From assembly GCA_945860285.1 (NCBI GenBank), contig CAMAQB010000006.1, forward strand, positions 1 through 64,000: a DNA stretch of 64,000 bases, read 5' to 3'. This DNA comes from Akkermansia muciniphila. GTDB lineage: Bacteria; Verrucomicrobiota; Verrucomicrobiia; Verrucomicrobiales; Akkermansiaceae. Position 1 is the first letter of the stretch, and every line of letters begins with the position of its first letter. The notes below the pieces were generated by a model that was not told the origin of the DNA, ran no database searches, and saw only the letters and a list, made by a program, of their open reading frames with translations. The position numbers and the translations under genes were made by a program. Below, piece after piece: positions 38,390 to 47,948 of this stretch.

Positions 38390-41356
38390 ATGACAAAACA
38401 ACCAACAAAAAAAATCGCGCTCCTTTTTCTTGCGCTTCTGCCCGCCGCCTCCGCTCAATACCAGGGTTGGCAGCACGCAGGCCCGCTTTCCATTCTCACC
38501 ACACCCGATGGTGCGAACCTGCCGGCCACGGCTTCCGAGGAAAACTTCCCGCTGTTGGTCCGATTGAAAAAAGAAACGTTCGACTTCAGCCAGGCAAAGC
38601 CCCTCGGCGAGGACCTTCGATTCTCCGCCGCGGGCAAACCACTCGCCTATCAGATCGAACAATGGGACGCGGCGCTGGGGACTGCCAGCATCTGGGTGCG
38701 CATCCCGCTCATCAAGGGCAATGCCCAGCAGGAAATCAACCTGCACTGGGGCAAGGCGGAAGCCGCATCGGAGTCAAACGGCAAAGCGGTGTTCAATGAG
38801 TCCAACGGATTTGTCACGGTCATGCACCTGGACGATCCGAAGGAACCCCGGGATGAAACCGGCACGCTGGCTCCGATCAATCTCGGTGCGACATCGTGCG
38901 ACGGCATGATCGGCAAGGCGCTGAATTTCGTCTATGGTCGGCCGGGAGTGGTCGGCGGCGAGAACATCACCAACTACCCGAGCGGCAACAGTCCCTCGTC
39001 CACCGAAGTGTGGTTCAAGGACAACAAACTTCCCGGCCCGTGGGGCACCCGGTTCGCCTGTTGGGGCAATGAAGGCAAGGGCAGCAAATTGCTGATCGGC
39101 GTGCTCAGTCCGCTGCATATCAGCTGCGGGGTGGAATGTCCGGGGCCGGTTTCCCTGAACCAATGGTATCACGTGGTGCACACCTACCAGACCGATGGCA
39201 CACAGAAAGCCTATGTCAATGGCCAGCTCGTGGCTTCGAAGAATGCGCCGATGGATGTCAAAAGTCCCTGCCGCATGTATGTAGCGAACTGGTATCGCAA
39301 CTGGGAAACCGATGCCGATGTCGATGAAGTGCGGATCTCCAAGGTCACCCGGTCCGCCGATTGGATCCGCTTGTGTTATGAAAACCAAAACCCGCAGCAA
39401 ACACTTGTGGGCATTCTTCCGCAGGCAGGAAAGGAGTTTTCCGTTTCCAGTTCCACGGTCCAAATCGATGAAGGAAAAAGCACGGAAGTAACCGCCATGG
39501 CCGGTGGTGCGAGGAAGCTCTATTGGATCGTCAAACGCGGCGGCAGTGAAACCGTGGTCGCGGTCGATCAGGTTCGCTATGCCATCAATGCGGAACGTGT
39601 CGCGGCGGATGCCTCCTATGTTTTGCAGTTCAAGGCGGTCTATGCGGACGGAGTCAAAACCAAGGAGATCGCCGTGTCCGTGAAGAACTCGATTCCCGAT
39701 CCGGTATTCACACTCAAGGCGCCCGCGAAATGGAATGGCCGCAATACCATCGAGGTGGTTCCGGAAATCAGCAATCTCAGCGAGATGAAGGCAAGTGGCG
39801 CTGGCGAAATAAATTACACCTGGTCGGTCACCGGTGGCGCGATCATCAAGGAAACCGCCCCTGACCGATTGATTCTCAAACGCTCGCAATTCAGCGGCCC
39901 GCTCTCCGTGAAAGCGGTCATCGACAATGGCGGTGCGCCCCAGGAAGCAAAAGCGATGCTTCAAGTGACGGAACCCAAGAGCGACCCGTGGGTCGAGAGA
40001 ACACCGGAAAAAGACGAGAAACCTGAGGACGGTCAATTCTTCGCCCGGGATGACAACAACACAGGCACACTTTTTTACAACGGAACCCTCGAGCAGATTG
40101 CCGATTCGGTATTCCTGAAACTGTATGCCGACGACAAGCTCATCAAGACCGAATCGCAGCAGCCCGCCGCCGACAAAAGCTACGCTTTCACCCTCAAACT
40201 CAAGCCGGGGCTGATCAAATACAAGGTCGAGCTCGGAACGAAATCCGGCGGCACCGAAACGCTGGTGCAAACGATCAACAATCTGGTTTGCGGCGACGCG
40301 TTTCTCATCGACGGACAATCCAACGCCCTGGCCACAGATACCGGCGAGAAGTCGCCTGCGGAAACCAACGAATGGATTCGCAGCTACGGCAAACCCGAGG
40401 GCGAAGCGAAAGGCCCGCGGAAGAATTTGTGGTGCAATCCGGTATGGAAGGCCGAGAAAGGAGATAAAGCGGAACTCGGTTACTGGGGCATGGAACTCGC
40501 CAAACGGCTGGTGTCGAGTCAGAAGATGCCGATCTTCATCATCAATGGCGCGGTCGGTGGAAGCCGCATCGACCAACACCAGCGCAACGAGACCAAACCC
40601 ACCGACCTGACGACGATCTACGGGAGGATCCTGTGGCGCGTCCAACAAGCCCGGCTGACCCACGGCATCCGCGCGGTGCTGTGGCACCAGGGGGAAAACA
40701 ACCAGGGCATGGCGGGGCCCACCGGCGATTTCGACTGGAAATCCTATCAACAGTTTTTCATGGAAATGTCCGCCGCATGGAAACAGGATTTCCCCAACCT
40801 CCGGAACTACTACCTTTTCCAAATCTGGCCGGGAGCCTGCTCGATGGGCGATGGCAACATGATCCGCGAGATGCAACGGACCATGCCGAATCTGTATTCG
40901 AACATGATCGTGATGCCTACATTGGGCATCAAGCCGGCGGGCACCTGCCATTATCCCTTGGCGGGCTGGGCGGAATTCGCGACCTTGATGCAGCCGTTGA
41001 TCGAACGGGATGTGTATGGCAAGATGTTTGCCGACCCGATCACGGCACCGAATCTCAAGAAAGCGACTTATGCCAACGCGGCCAAGGACACGATCACCCT
41101 GGAGTTCGACCAACCGGTGGTCTGGCAGGATGCGCTGGCCGACCAGTTCACCCTCGACAGCGAAAGGGGCAAAGTGGCTTCGGGAGCCGCGAGCGGCAAT
41201 ATGATCACGCTCAAACTGAAAAGCCCCTCCGAAGCATCGAAGATCACCTACCCAGGACCCAACTGGAACCAAAACGACTTGATCTTCGGCAACACCGGCA
41301 TTACCGCGCTGACGTTTTGCGATGTGCCGATTGAAGCCACGAAACCGGCACCCTGA
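38390..41356 (+). CDS. DUF2341/LamG plus sialate O-acetylesterase-like secreted protein
   Basis: PLLVRLKKETFDFSQAKPLGEDLRFSA (DUF2341-like); LamG-like; DAFLIDGQSNALA and LWHQGENNQG (SASA-like blocks). Confidence 0.75.
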   Translation: MTKQPTKKIALLFLALLPAASAQYQGWQHAGPLSILTTPDGANLPATASEENFPLLVRLKKETFDFSQAKPLGEDLRFSAAGKPLAYQIEQWDAALGTASIWVRIPLIKGNAQQEINLHWGKAEAASESNGKAVFNESNGFVTVMHLDDPKEPRDETGTLAPINLGATSCDGMIGKALNFVYGRPGVVGGENITNYPSGNSPSSTEVWFKDNKLPGPWGTRFACWGNEGKGSKLLIGVLSPLHISCGVECPGPVSLNQWYHVVHTYQTDGTQKAYVNGQLVASKNAPMDVKSPCRMYVANWYRNWETDADVDEVRISKVTRSADWIRLCYENQNPQQTLVGILPQAGKEFSVSSSTVQIDEGKSTEVTAMAGGARKLYWIVKRGGSETVVAVDQVRYAINAERVAADASYVLQFKAVYADGVKTKEIAVSVKNSIPDPVFTLKAPAKWNGRNTIEVVPEISNLSEMKASGAGEINYTWSVTGGAIIKETAPDRLILKRSQFSGPLSVKAVIDNGGAPQEAKAMLQVTEPKSDPWVERTPEKDEKPEDGQFFARDDNNTGTLFYNGTLEQIADSVFLKLYADDKLIKTESQQPAADKSYAFTLKLKPGLIKYKVELGTKSGGTETLVQTINNLVCGDAFLIDGQSNALATDTGEKSPAETNEWIRSYGKPEGEAKGPRKNLWCNPVWKAEKGDKAELGYWGMELAKRLVSSQKMPIFIINGAVGGSRIDQHQRNETKPTDLTTIYGRILWRVQQARLTHGIRAVLWHQGENNQGMAGPTGDFDWKSYQQFFMEMSAAWKQDFPNLRNYYLFQIWPGACSMGDGNMIREMQRTMPNLYSNMIVMPTLGIKPAGTCHYPLAGWAEFATLMQPLIERDVYGKMFADPITAPNLKKATYANAAKDTITLEFDQPVVWQDALADQFTLDSERGKVASGAASGNMITLKLKSPSEASKITYPGPNWNQNDLIFGNTGITALTFCDVPIEATKPAP

Positions 41357-41434
41357 AATACGCACAGCGTTATCACACACATGGACGGCACTGCCCCTGT
41401 TTTTATCTAACAAGAATCACTACGCAACCATTGC

Positions 41435-41891
41435 ATGAACTCCTCCATCGAACCCACAGTCAGCATTTCCCTGACCTTCAAGCGCGCCGCTGATGCCCTT
41501 GACTTCTACTCGAAGGCATTCGGTGCTGTTGAACTCTTCCGCATGTCACCGGCAGAGGGCGTCGTATCTCATGCCGAGTTCATGATTGGCAACACGCACA
41601 TGCTGATGTCCGACGAATCGCCGATGTGGCAGGCAAGCGCCATGCCCGAGGGCACCATGGCATCGTGTCTCTTTGCCATCAATGTGGACAATGTTGACGA
41701 AGCCTTTGCCAAAGCCATCGAAGCAGGAGCCACACCACTCAGCCCCCCCCGAGGATCAGTTCTGGGGCAAGCGCACCGGCATTGTCTGCGATCCATTTGG
41801 CTATCGTTGGAATCTGCGTCAACATATCGAGGACGTTTCGCCGGAAGAAATGATGAAACGAGCCCAGGCCTTCATGTCCGGACCGCCATGA
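41435..41891 (+). pseudogene. VOC (glyoxalase/PhnB-like) protein, frameshifted at C8
   Basis: VSISLTFKRAADALDFYSKAFGAVELFRM... in frame 41435; C-terminal PEDQFWGKRTGIVCDPFGYRWNLRQHIEDVSPEEMMKRAQ in another frame; switch at cccccccc near 41743-41750. Confidence 0.82.
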
Positions 41892-41937
41892 TTTTTTGCG
41901 AATGGCGCAGCCATCCTCCCGCACGCTGACCACAAGG

Positions 41938-42113
41938 CAAATTCGTGGCAGTCCCCGCCCACGGATTTTGCGGATGAGCTGAATTCCCCTTCCCTGTTTC
42001 CACTTTCCCCCTAGAATGCCGCCATGCGCAACAGCTTTTACAACGCATGGGACACCGCGCGCTGGTCGGGGAAACCCGACGACGGCGATTACCGCTCGGC
42101 ATTCCAGATCGAC
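41938..42113 (+). repeat. Left copy of the 176-bp direct repeat (dgt upstream region and first 30 codons)
   Basis: Ungapped match to 50144..50319; 5 mismatches seen by eye (about 97%). Confidence 0.95.
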
Positions 42114-42176
42114 TGCCTGGTCTATGACCTCTATGGACTAACAGAAGTGGAAATCGCGCTGGTCGAAGGCGCTTGA
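42024..42176 (+). other. 50-codon in-frame chimeric ORF: Dgt N-terminus fused to a type IIG R-M C-terminus
   Basis: MRNSFYNAWDTARWSGKPDDGDYRSAFQID|CLVYDLYGLTEVEIALVEGA*; first 30 aa match Dgt, last 20 match the R-M tail LVYDLYGLTEEEITLVEGA. Confidence 0.9.
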
Positions 42177-42194
42177 TCTAATCTCTCGCACCTC

Positions 42195-42542
42195 ATGGCC
42201 TTCACCCCACAACAAACCGCCGACATCGAAGCCGCCATGGCGGACTTCATGACCAAACGCCGCCCACCTGAAGAAATTCGCGACAAACTCGACTTGAGCT
42301 GGCGCATCGAAGGACAAAGTGTGGTGATATTTTCCATCCGCCCGATGTGGCGGGACGAGAGACAGAAGATCGAGGAACCAGCAGCCAAGGCGACGTTTGT
42401 TCGCACGACGAACCGCTGGAAAATCTATTGGATGCGTGCGGACTTGAAATGGCACTCCTATCCACTGCTGCCAGAGGCCGTGTTTTTCGATGAGTTTCTT
42501 GCCGAAGTGAATGAGGATGATGCTTGCTGTTTCTGGGGGTGA
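42195..42542 (+). CDS. DUF3024-type protein
   Basis: MTKRRPPEEIRDKLDLSWRIEGQSVVIFSIRPMW, AKATFVRTTNRWKIYWMRADLKWHSY. Confidence 0.8.
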   Translation: MAFTPQQTADIEAAMADFMTKRRPPEEIRDKLDLSWRIEGQSVVIFSIRPMWRDERQKIEEPAAKATFVRTTNRWKIYWMRADLKWHSYPLLPEAVFFDEFLAEVNEDDACCFWG

Positions 42543-42670
42543 AAGCGAGAAGACGTAGCACTCAACCATCAAATCCAGTTTCACCGCCTACGTGTACGAG
42601 TCAGGATACCAGGGATGCGTCCTTCATCCTGACGGCTATTCAAAAATTCTTATGGCAGGGCCTTGACGTC

Positions 42671-42690
42671 TGTGGTATAATTCTACCACA
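42671..42690. promoter_or_regulatory. Candidate XRE operator overlapping a -10-like TATAAT
   Basis: TGTGGTA-TAATTC-TACCACA perfect 7-bp inverted repeat, 16 bp upstream of the XRE start codon. Confidence 0.6.
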
Positions 42691-42706
42691 CCAACCAAAA
42701 CACACT

Positions 42707-43078
42707 ATGTTTAATGAAACCGTCAAATCCTTACGCCTTCAAAAACGACTCACACTCAGGGACTTCTGTTCCCAAGCCGGGCTGGATCCAAGCAACTGGA
42801 GCAAGGTCGAACGGGGCGTGAACCCGCCCCCGGGAGATGTCGGTCTGCTTGAACGTTTGGCCAACTTTTTCGGTCTAACTGGGGCCGACAAACTGGCATT
42901 CATCGACGAAGCAGCCATCCAGAGGCGGGAGATCCCTGCGGATGTAGCGGAGAACGCAATCTTGCAAAAGGCGTTGCCTGCCTTTTTTCGCGCGGCAAGA
43001 GGGCACGAACTCACAGAGCAGGAGCTTCTCAGCTTCGCGGAAGACATCCGTAAGCTCCACACCCCTGACGCGCAATAA
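42707..43078 (+). CDS. XRE-family helix-turn-helix regulator
   Basis: SLRLQKRLTLRDFCSQAGLDPSNWSKVERGVNPPP. Confidence 0.88.
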   Translation: MFNETVKSLRLQKRLTLRDFCSQAGLDPSNWSKVERGVNPPPGDVGLLERLANFFGLTGADKLAFIDEAAIQRREIPADVAENAILQKALPAFFRAARGHELTEQELLSFAEDIRKLHTPDAQ

Positions 43079-43086
43079 GGCTGACC

Positions 43087-43689
43087 ATGGAACACATCTG
43101 GAGCAAAATCGAGGAACTGAGGGCTGAATATGACCTGTTGAAGGAGGATCGTACGCCCATCGATGTGTTCACCTTTCTTGAGGTGGATTTGGGACTGGAT
43201 CCCATTCCCTTCGATGATCTTGTGTCAAAATACCGGGTGGAAGCCGCGATCAAGGCGGATTTCAGCGGCATTTACATGGATGCCGAGCAATACGTCCTGA
43301 TGGAGAAGGCGCCGGAGTGGAAGCTCAATCGTCTCCGTTTCACAGTGGCTCATGAACTGGCCCACTATTTCCTCCACCAGAATCTCCCGCAGACCTCCCA
43401 CTTCGCCAGTCTCCCAGATTTCGCCAAGTGGACGGCGAACTATCATGGCCGCAAATACACAGCGGAACAGGAAGCCAATGAGTTTGCTGGGCGTCTACTG
43501 GTACCGGAGACTCGACTTGGTCAATTATTCGACGATTTTGCCAGTGAAGCGAACCGGTTGATGCCCAATTTCATGAGCAGCGGGCAACTTCGCGACAAAT
43601 TCGCGGAGAGGGTCGCACCTCGCTTCGGAGTCAATGCACAAGTCATTGCCATCCGTTTGGATCGGGATGGTATTTGGCCTGCGTCATGA
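43087..43689 (+). CDS. ImmA/IrrE family metallopeptidase
   Basis: RFTVAHELAHYFLH (HExxH), EQEANEFAGRLLVP. Confidence 0.9.
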   Translation: MEHIWSKIEELRAEYDLLKEDRTPIDVFTFLEVDLGLDPIPFDDLVSKYRVEAAIKADFSGIYMDAEQYVLMEKAPEWKLNRLRFTVAHELAHYFLHQNLPQTSHFASLPDFAKWTANYHGRKYTAEQEANEFAGRLLVPETRLGQLFDDFASEANRLMPNFMSSGQLRDKFAERVAPRFGVNAQVIAIRLDRDGIWPAS

Positions 43690-43707
43690 CTGTGAACACC
43701 CTCACAG

Positions 43708-43738
43708 ATCAAAATCACACCTGTCTCACCGCTTCGTA
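43708..43738 (+). repeat. 31-bp direct repeat, left copy
   Basis: atcaaaatcacacctgtctcaccgcttcgta; 30/31 match to 49976..50006. Confidence 0.85.
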
Positions 43739-43907
43739 TGGCAAGTTCTATTGTATAATTCAGATGGCAAACATACCTGCTGAGCTATATTTGGCTTGCG
43801 ATGCAATAAGAATCGATGCATGGTTTTTTCCCGTTAGAGTTTCGATTCGCCTATTCAAAATAGCTATTAAATCGCTGTTACTTTTCACCGCACCACTTCT
43901 CGCTCTG

Positions 43908-46826
43908 ATGCCTGCACCTGACCCAGTCCAAAAACTCTGCGAAACCTTCGCCGAACACCGCGAACACTTCCGTTCGGGCAATTATAATGAGTTCCAGTTG
44001 CGCAAACAATTCCTTGACCCGCTGTTTGATGCCCTCGGATGGGACATGGCCAATTCTCAAGGTATCGCCCCGCAGTATCGCGATGTCATTCACGAGGATG
44101 CCATCAAGATTGGCACGCATGTCAAGGCACCGGACTACGCTTTCACGATTCATGGACAAAGGAAGTTTTTCCTCGAAGCGAAAAAGCCTTCGGTGAATAT
44201 TAAGGCCGATATTGCTCCCGCTTACCAACTCCGTCGCTACGCGTGGTCAGCGAAACTTCCTCTATCAATTCTCTCGGATTTCGAAGAATTCGCCATTTAC
44301 GACACACGCATCAAACCAGCCCTGGGCGATCCCCCATCGAAGGCGCGGATCTTTTATTGCACCTTCGATCAATACGCGGAAAAGTGGGATGAGATCGCCT
44401 CGATCTTCGCGCGCGATTCCATCCTTAAAGGTTCATTCGATAAATTCGCCGACTCTGCGAAAAAGAAAAAAGGCACCGCCGAAGTCGATACGGCTTTTCT
44501 GGAGGAAATCGAGCGCTGGCGCGATCTGCTCGCTCGCAATTTCGCACTGCGCAACCCTTCTCTCACGGTGCGTGATCTCAATTTTGCTGTGCAGAAAACC
44601 ATCGATCGTCTTGTTTTCCTGCGTATCTGCGAGGATCGAGGCACGGAGGACTACGGACGCCTGCGCACCATCGCCAGTGGCACACAGACTTATCCACGCT
44701 TGTTAGAACTTTTTCGCGCAGCGGATGCCCGCTACAACTCTGGTCTATTCCATTTCTCCAAAGAAAAGGACCAAGCAGAGCAACCAGATACGCTCACCCC
44801 GAATCTCGCTCTCGATGACAAGACCCTCAAGGACATCATCGCCCACCTTTATTATCCCGACAGCCCTTACGAGTTCTCCGTCCTACCCGCCGATATCCTC
44901 GGCTCAGTTTACGAACGATTTCTCGGCAAGACCATTCGCCTCACAGATGGACACCAAGCGAAGATCGAGGAAAAACCAGAAGTCCGCAAAGCGGGCGGCG
45001 TCTATTATACTCCCTCCTACATCGTGGATTACATCGTCGAGAACACCCTCGGCAAGCTCCTCACACCGGAGACGGAGAAACCCATATCCCTTCCGGAAGC
45101 CGCGAAGCTCAAAGTGGTCGATCCCGCCTGTGGTTCCGGTTCTTTCCTCATCGTCGCCTATCAGTTCTTGCTCGACTGGCATCGCGACCGCTACGCCGAT
45201 AACCCGGAAAGATGGAGCAAGGGCAAAACCGCCACGCTGTATCAAGCCAAGGGCGACGAGTGGCGACTCACCACTGCCGAGAAAAAGCGCATCCTCCTCA
45301 ACAACATCCACGGCGTGGACATCGACGCCGCCGCCGTGGAAGTCACCAAACTCTCCCTGCTGCTGAAAGTCCTCGAAGGAGAAACTGGCGAGATCGCCCA
45401 GCGCGACTTCCTCAAGGAACGCGAGCGCATCTTGCCCGACCTTGCCAGCAACATCAAATGCGGTAACTCGCTTATCGGCCCGGATTTCTATGACCAACCA
45501 GAAATGGATCTGTTAGACGACGAGACACGCTACCGCGTCAATGTTTTCGACTGGAAAACTGGCTTCCCTGAGGTGTTCAAGCAGGGTGGTTTTGACTGCG
45601 TGATTGGAAATCCGCCGTATGTGATTCTCTCCAAGGAATTCCTTACGGTTCAAGAGATCAACTATCTAAATAAATATGAGGTAGCCCAGTATAAAACAGA
45701 CCTTTTCCACTTATTTATTCAGCAAGGCGCAACCCGAATAAGAAAGGGTGGAAAACTTGGATTCATCGTTCCGAGTCCATGGCTCACAACTCAGTTCACT
45801 TCAAAACTACGTGAGTTTCTTCTCAAGCGCATGCAGCTTGATGAACTCGTATTGTTCAATCATCTGGTGTTCGCTGAAGCAAACGTCTTCACTATGTTGC
45901 TTTTTGTCACAAATGAGATCCCTAACAAGGAATTGATGACATCGGTTCGTCTTGCCAAAGACGTTCACTCCGCATCTGGAATTACGGAAACGTCTTCTGT
46001 TGCGCTCCCTCAACACACGTGGCTGCACAGCGAAAATCAAGTCATCGAAGTTCGTCAACACGAACCAAATGGGCGCCTAGCATCTAAGATCATTAACGCT
46101 TTCCCTCCCCTCACAGAATTGGCAATCGCATCATTAGGTTGCCAAGCCTATAATTCCAGCAAGCATTCTAAAGACCAAATTAAGAACCGCGTCTTTCACT
46201 CAATGGAAAAACTGAGCGAAGAATACCTACCCGAATTGGCGGGAAGTGACGTGGATCGCTACCAGTTTGAGCGCAAGAGGGGTCAATGGATCAAGTATGG
46301 CTCATGGCTTCATGACTATAGGCCAATGGAAATCCTTACAGGACCCCGAGTTTTGATACGGGAGATCCCAGGGAAACCACCAAGGGCAATTTTAGCCTGT
46401 TATGTCGAGGAAACTTACTGCCATTACAAAACGATCTTGAATGTAAATCCGAAGAAAGGAGGAACCATTAGCATGAAATTCATGACTGGCCTCCTAAACT
46501 CATCTCTGCTTTCATTCGTATTCCCATACTGCTCGAACAAGATTGTCGCACAGGCGTTTCCCCGCCTTTCGGTCGGTGATCTAAAACGCCTTCCCATCCG
46601 TCCCATCGACTTCACCAACTCTGCTGATGTCGAGAAACATGACCGCATGGTTTTCCTCGTGGAAAGAATGCTCTCCCTCGTTCCAAAACGTCGAACCGAA
46701 TCCAACCCACAGGCCGCAGCACAACTTGAGGCCCAGATCGCCGCCACCGACCGCCAGATCGACCGCCTCGTCTATGACCTCTACGGCCTAACCGAAGAGG
46801 AAATCACGCTGGTCGAAGGCGCTTGA
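43908..46826 (+). CDS. Type IIG (Eco57I-like) restriction-modification enzyme
   Basis: PD-ExK-like PDYAFTIHGQRKFFLEAKKP; MTase motif I VVDPACGSGSFLI; motif IV CVIGNPPYV; C-terminal target-recognition-like region; LVYDLYGLTEEEI tail. Confidence 0.9.
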   Translation: MPAPDPVQKLCETFAEHREHFRSGNYNEFQLRKQFLDPLFDALGWDMANSQGIAPQYRDVIHEDAIKIGTHVKAPDYAFTIHGQRKFFLEAKKPSVNIKADIAPAYQLRRYAWSAKLPLSILSDFEEFAIYDTRIKPALGDPPSKARIFYCTFDQYAEKWDEIASIFARDSILKGSFDKFADSAKKKKGTAEVDTAFLEEIERWRDLLARNFALRNPSLTVRDLNFAVQKTIDRLVFLRICEDRGTEDYGRLRTIASGTQTYPRLLELFRAADARYNSGLFHFSKEKDQAEQPDTLTPNLALDDKTLKDIIAHLYYPDSPYEFSVLPADILGSVYERFLGKTIRLTDGHQAKIEEKPEVRKAGGVYYTPSYIVDYIVENTLGKLLTPETEKPISLPEAAKLKVVDPACGSGSFLIVAYQFLLDWHRDRYADNPERWSKGKTATLYQAKGDEWRLTTAEKKRILLNNIHGVDIDAAAVEVTKLSLLLKVLEGETGEIAQRDFLKERERILPDLASNIKCGNSLIGPDFYDQPEMDLLDDETRYRVNVFDWKTGFPEVFKQGGFDCVIGNPPYVILSKEFLTVQEINYLNKYEVAQYKTDLFHLFIQQGATRIRKGGKLGFIVPSPWLTTQFTSKLREFLLKRMQLDELVLFNHLVFAEANVFTMLLFVTNEIPNKELMTSVRLAKDVHSASGITETSSVALPQHTWLHSENQVIEVRQHEPNGRLASKIINAFPPLTELAIASLGCQAYNSSKHSKDQIKNRVFHSMEKLSEEYLPELAGSDVDRYQFERKRGQWIKYGSWLHDYRPMEILTGPRVLIREIPGKPPRAILACYVEETYCHYKTILNVNPKKGGTISMKFMTGLLNSSLLSFVFPYCSNKIVAQAFPRLSVGDLKRLPIRPIDFTNSADVEKHDRMVFLVERMLSLVPKRRTESNPQAAAQLEAQIAATDRQIDRLVYDLYGLTEEEITLVEGA

Positions 46827-46855
46827 TCACATAGTAATTCCAACAGTCTCGAACC

Positions 46856-47872
46856 ATGTCCCTTGAATCAACTCATGAGATCAGCACCGTTCAGGATGGT
46901 TCAAAAAAGCCTCTTTTCGGGATCGTCAAGTTCTCGCCATCGCTGTGTTGCGCGGCTAATGCTCTTGGCTGTAGTGTTGACGTTTCTGTAGGTGGAATCA
47001 AAGGCACCTTGACCCTGCCATCGCCTCCCGACTGGGGAATAAAAGAGGATGATCCGCTTCATATGCCCCTTTTGGGTCCAGGTCAGGCGCGAACTTGGAA
47101 GCAGGGGGGAAATCTAATGTTCTGGGGAAAGCCTCATTCATATCCAGATGGGGAGTCCGCAGTCGAGCAGGCTCTATTTCAATTTCAATTAGATCCTGAG
47201 TATTTCGAGAGTGACGCAGAGCGCATCTACAACGGCTTCGGCCCATGGCTTGATCTCTTTGAGAAGTATGTGATCTTACTGAGCACGCAAGGCAGGTGCT
47301 CCCGAGTAACAGTGAAGCACCCCAGAGCAAATCAAATTCATCTCCTTCACCACGAAGAATCCAAACTGGGCTTTAATCACATCACATATCCTCAAAGTGT
47401 TGCCGTAAATATCGCTACTGGAGGCGACCTTCAACGGGAACAGTTTGAAGAAATATCTCGGATGAGTTCGGAACTTCTTCCTCCGCGTCTGGAATACATT
47501 TTGCTACTGGAAGCATATATGGCCCGTAAAGATAAGGATTACCGAAAATCTATTATTGAAGCTGCCAATGCTCTGGAAGTTTCTCTCACGAATCGAATTT
47601 TAGAAGAATTCAAATCTCAGGGGGTTGTTTATGGAGAGAAGATTTTGGAAAAATACCGCATGCTCGGCGGAAGATTTGAGTTGGCGAAAACTGTGGGTAT
47701 CCCACTACCAGATAAGGACTACAAAAAGCTAGTCATGGAACCTAGAAACAATGTGGTTCACAAGGCGGGATTTCCCGATGAAAATCTCGCTCGTCAAGTT
47801 ATTTCAGAGGTGGAGGAAGTTCTACAATTATTGTCGCCGATGATCAATGAAACCACCCCATTGAAAGTCTGA
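46856..47872 (+). CDS. Hypothetical protein with HEPN-like C-terminal motif
   Basis: YRKSIIEAANALEVSLTNRI ... VMEPRNNVVHKAGF; RNNVVH fits the R-x4-H HEPN pattern. Confidence 0.6.
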   Translation: MSLESTHEISTVQDGSKKPLFGIVKFSPSLCCAANALGCSVDVSVGGIKGTLTLPSPPDWGIKEDDPLHMPLLGPGQARTWKQGGNLMFWGKPHSYPDGESAVEQALFQFQLDPEYFESDAERIYNGFGPWLDLFEKYVILLSTQGRCSRVTVKHPRANQIHLLHHEESKLGFNHITYPQSVAVNIATGGDLQREQFEEISRMSSELLPPRLEYILLLEAYMARKDKDYRKSIIEAANALEVSLTNRILEEFKSQGVVYGEKILEKYRMLGGRFELAKTVGIPLPDKDYKKLVMEPRNNVVHKAGFPDENLARQVISEVEEVLQLLSPMINETTPLKV

Positions 47873-47948
47873 TAAAGAAATCCTTTCTCAATATTTTGGA
47901 CGCAATGTTCTCAGAACATAAATTCATACCCATCGCCCCATCATTCAA

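Noticed and set aside
38774-41413. 879-aa minus-strand ORF
   Set aside because: Antisense to the plus-strand DUF2341/esterase gene (38390..41356), which has signal peptide and recognisable domains; long antisense ORFs are expected in GC-rich genes.
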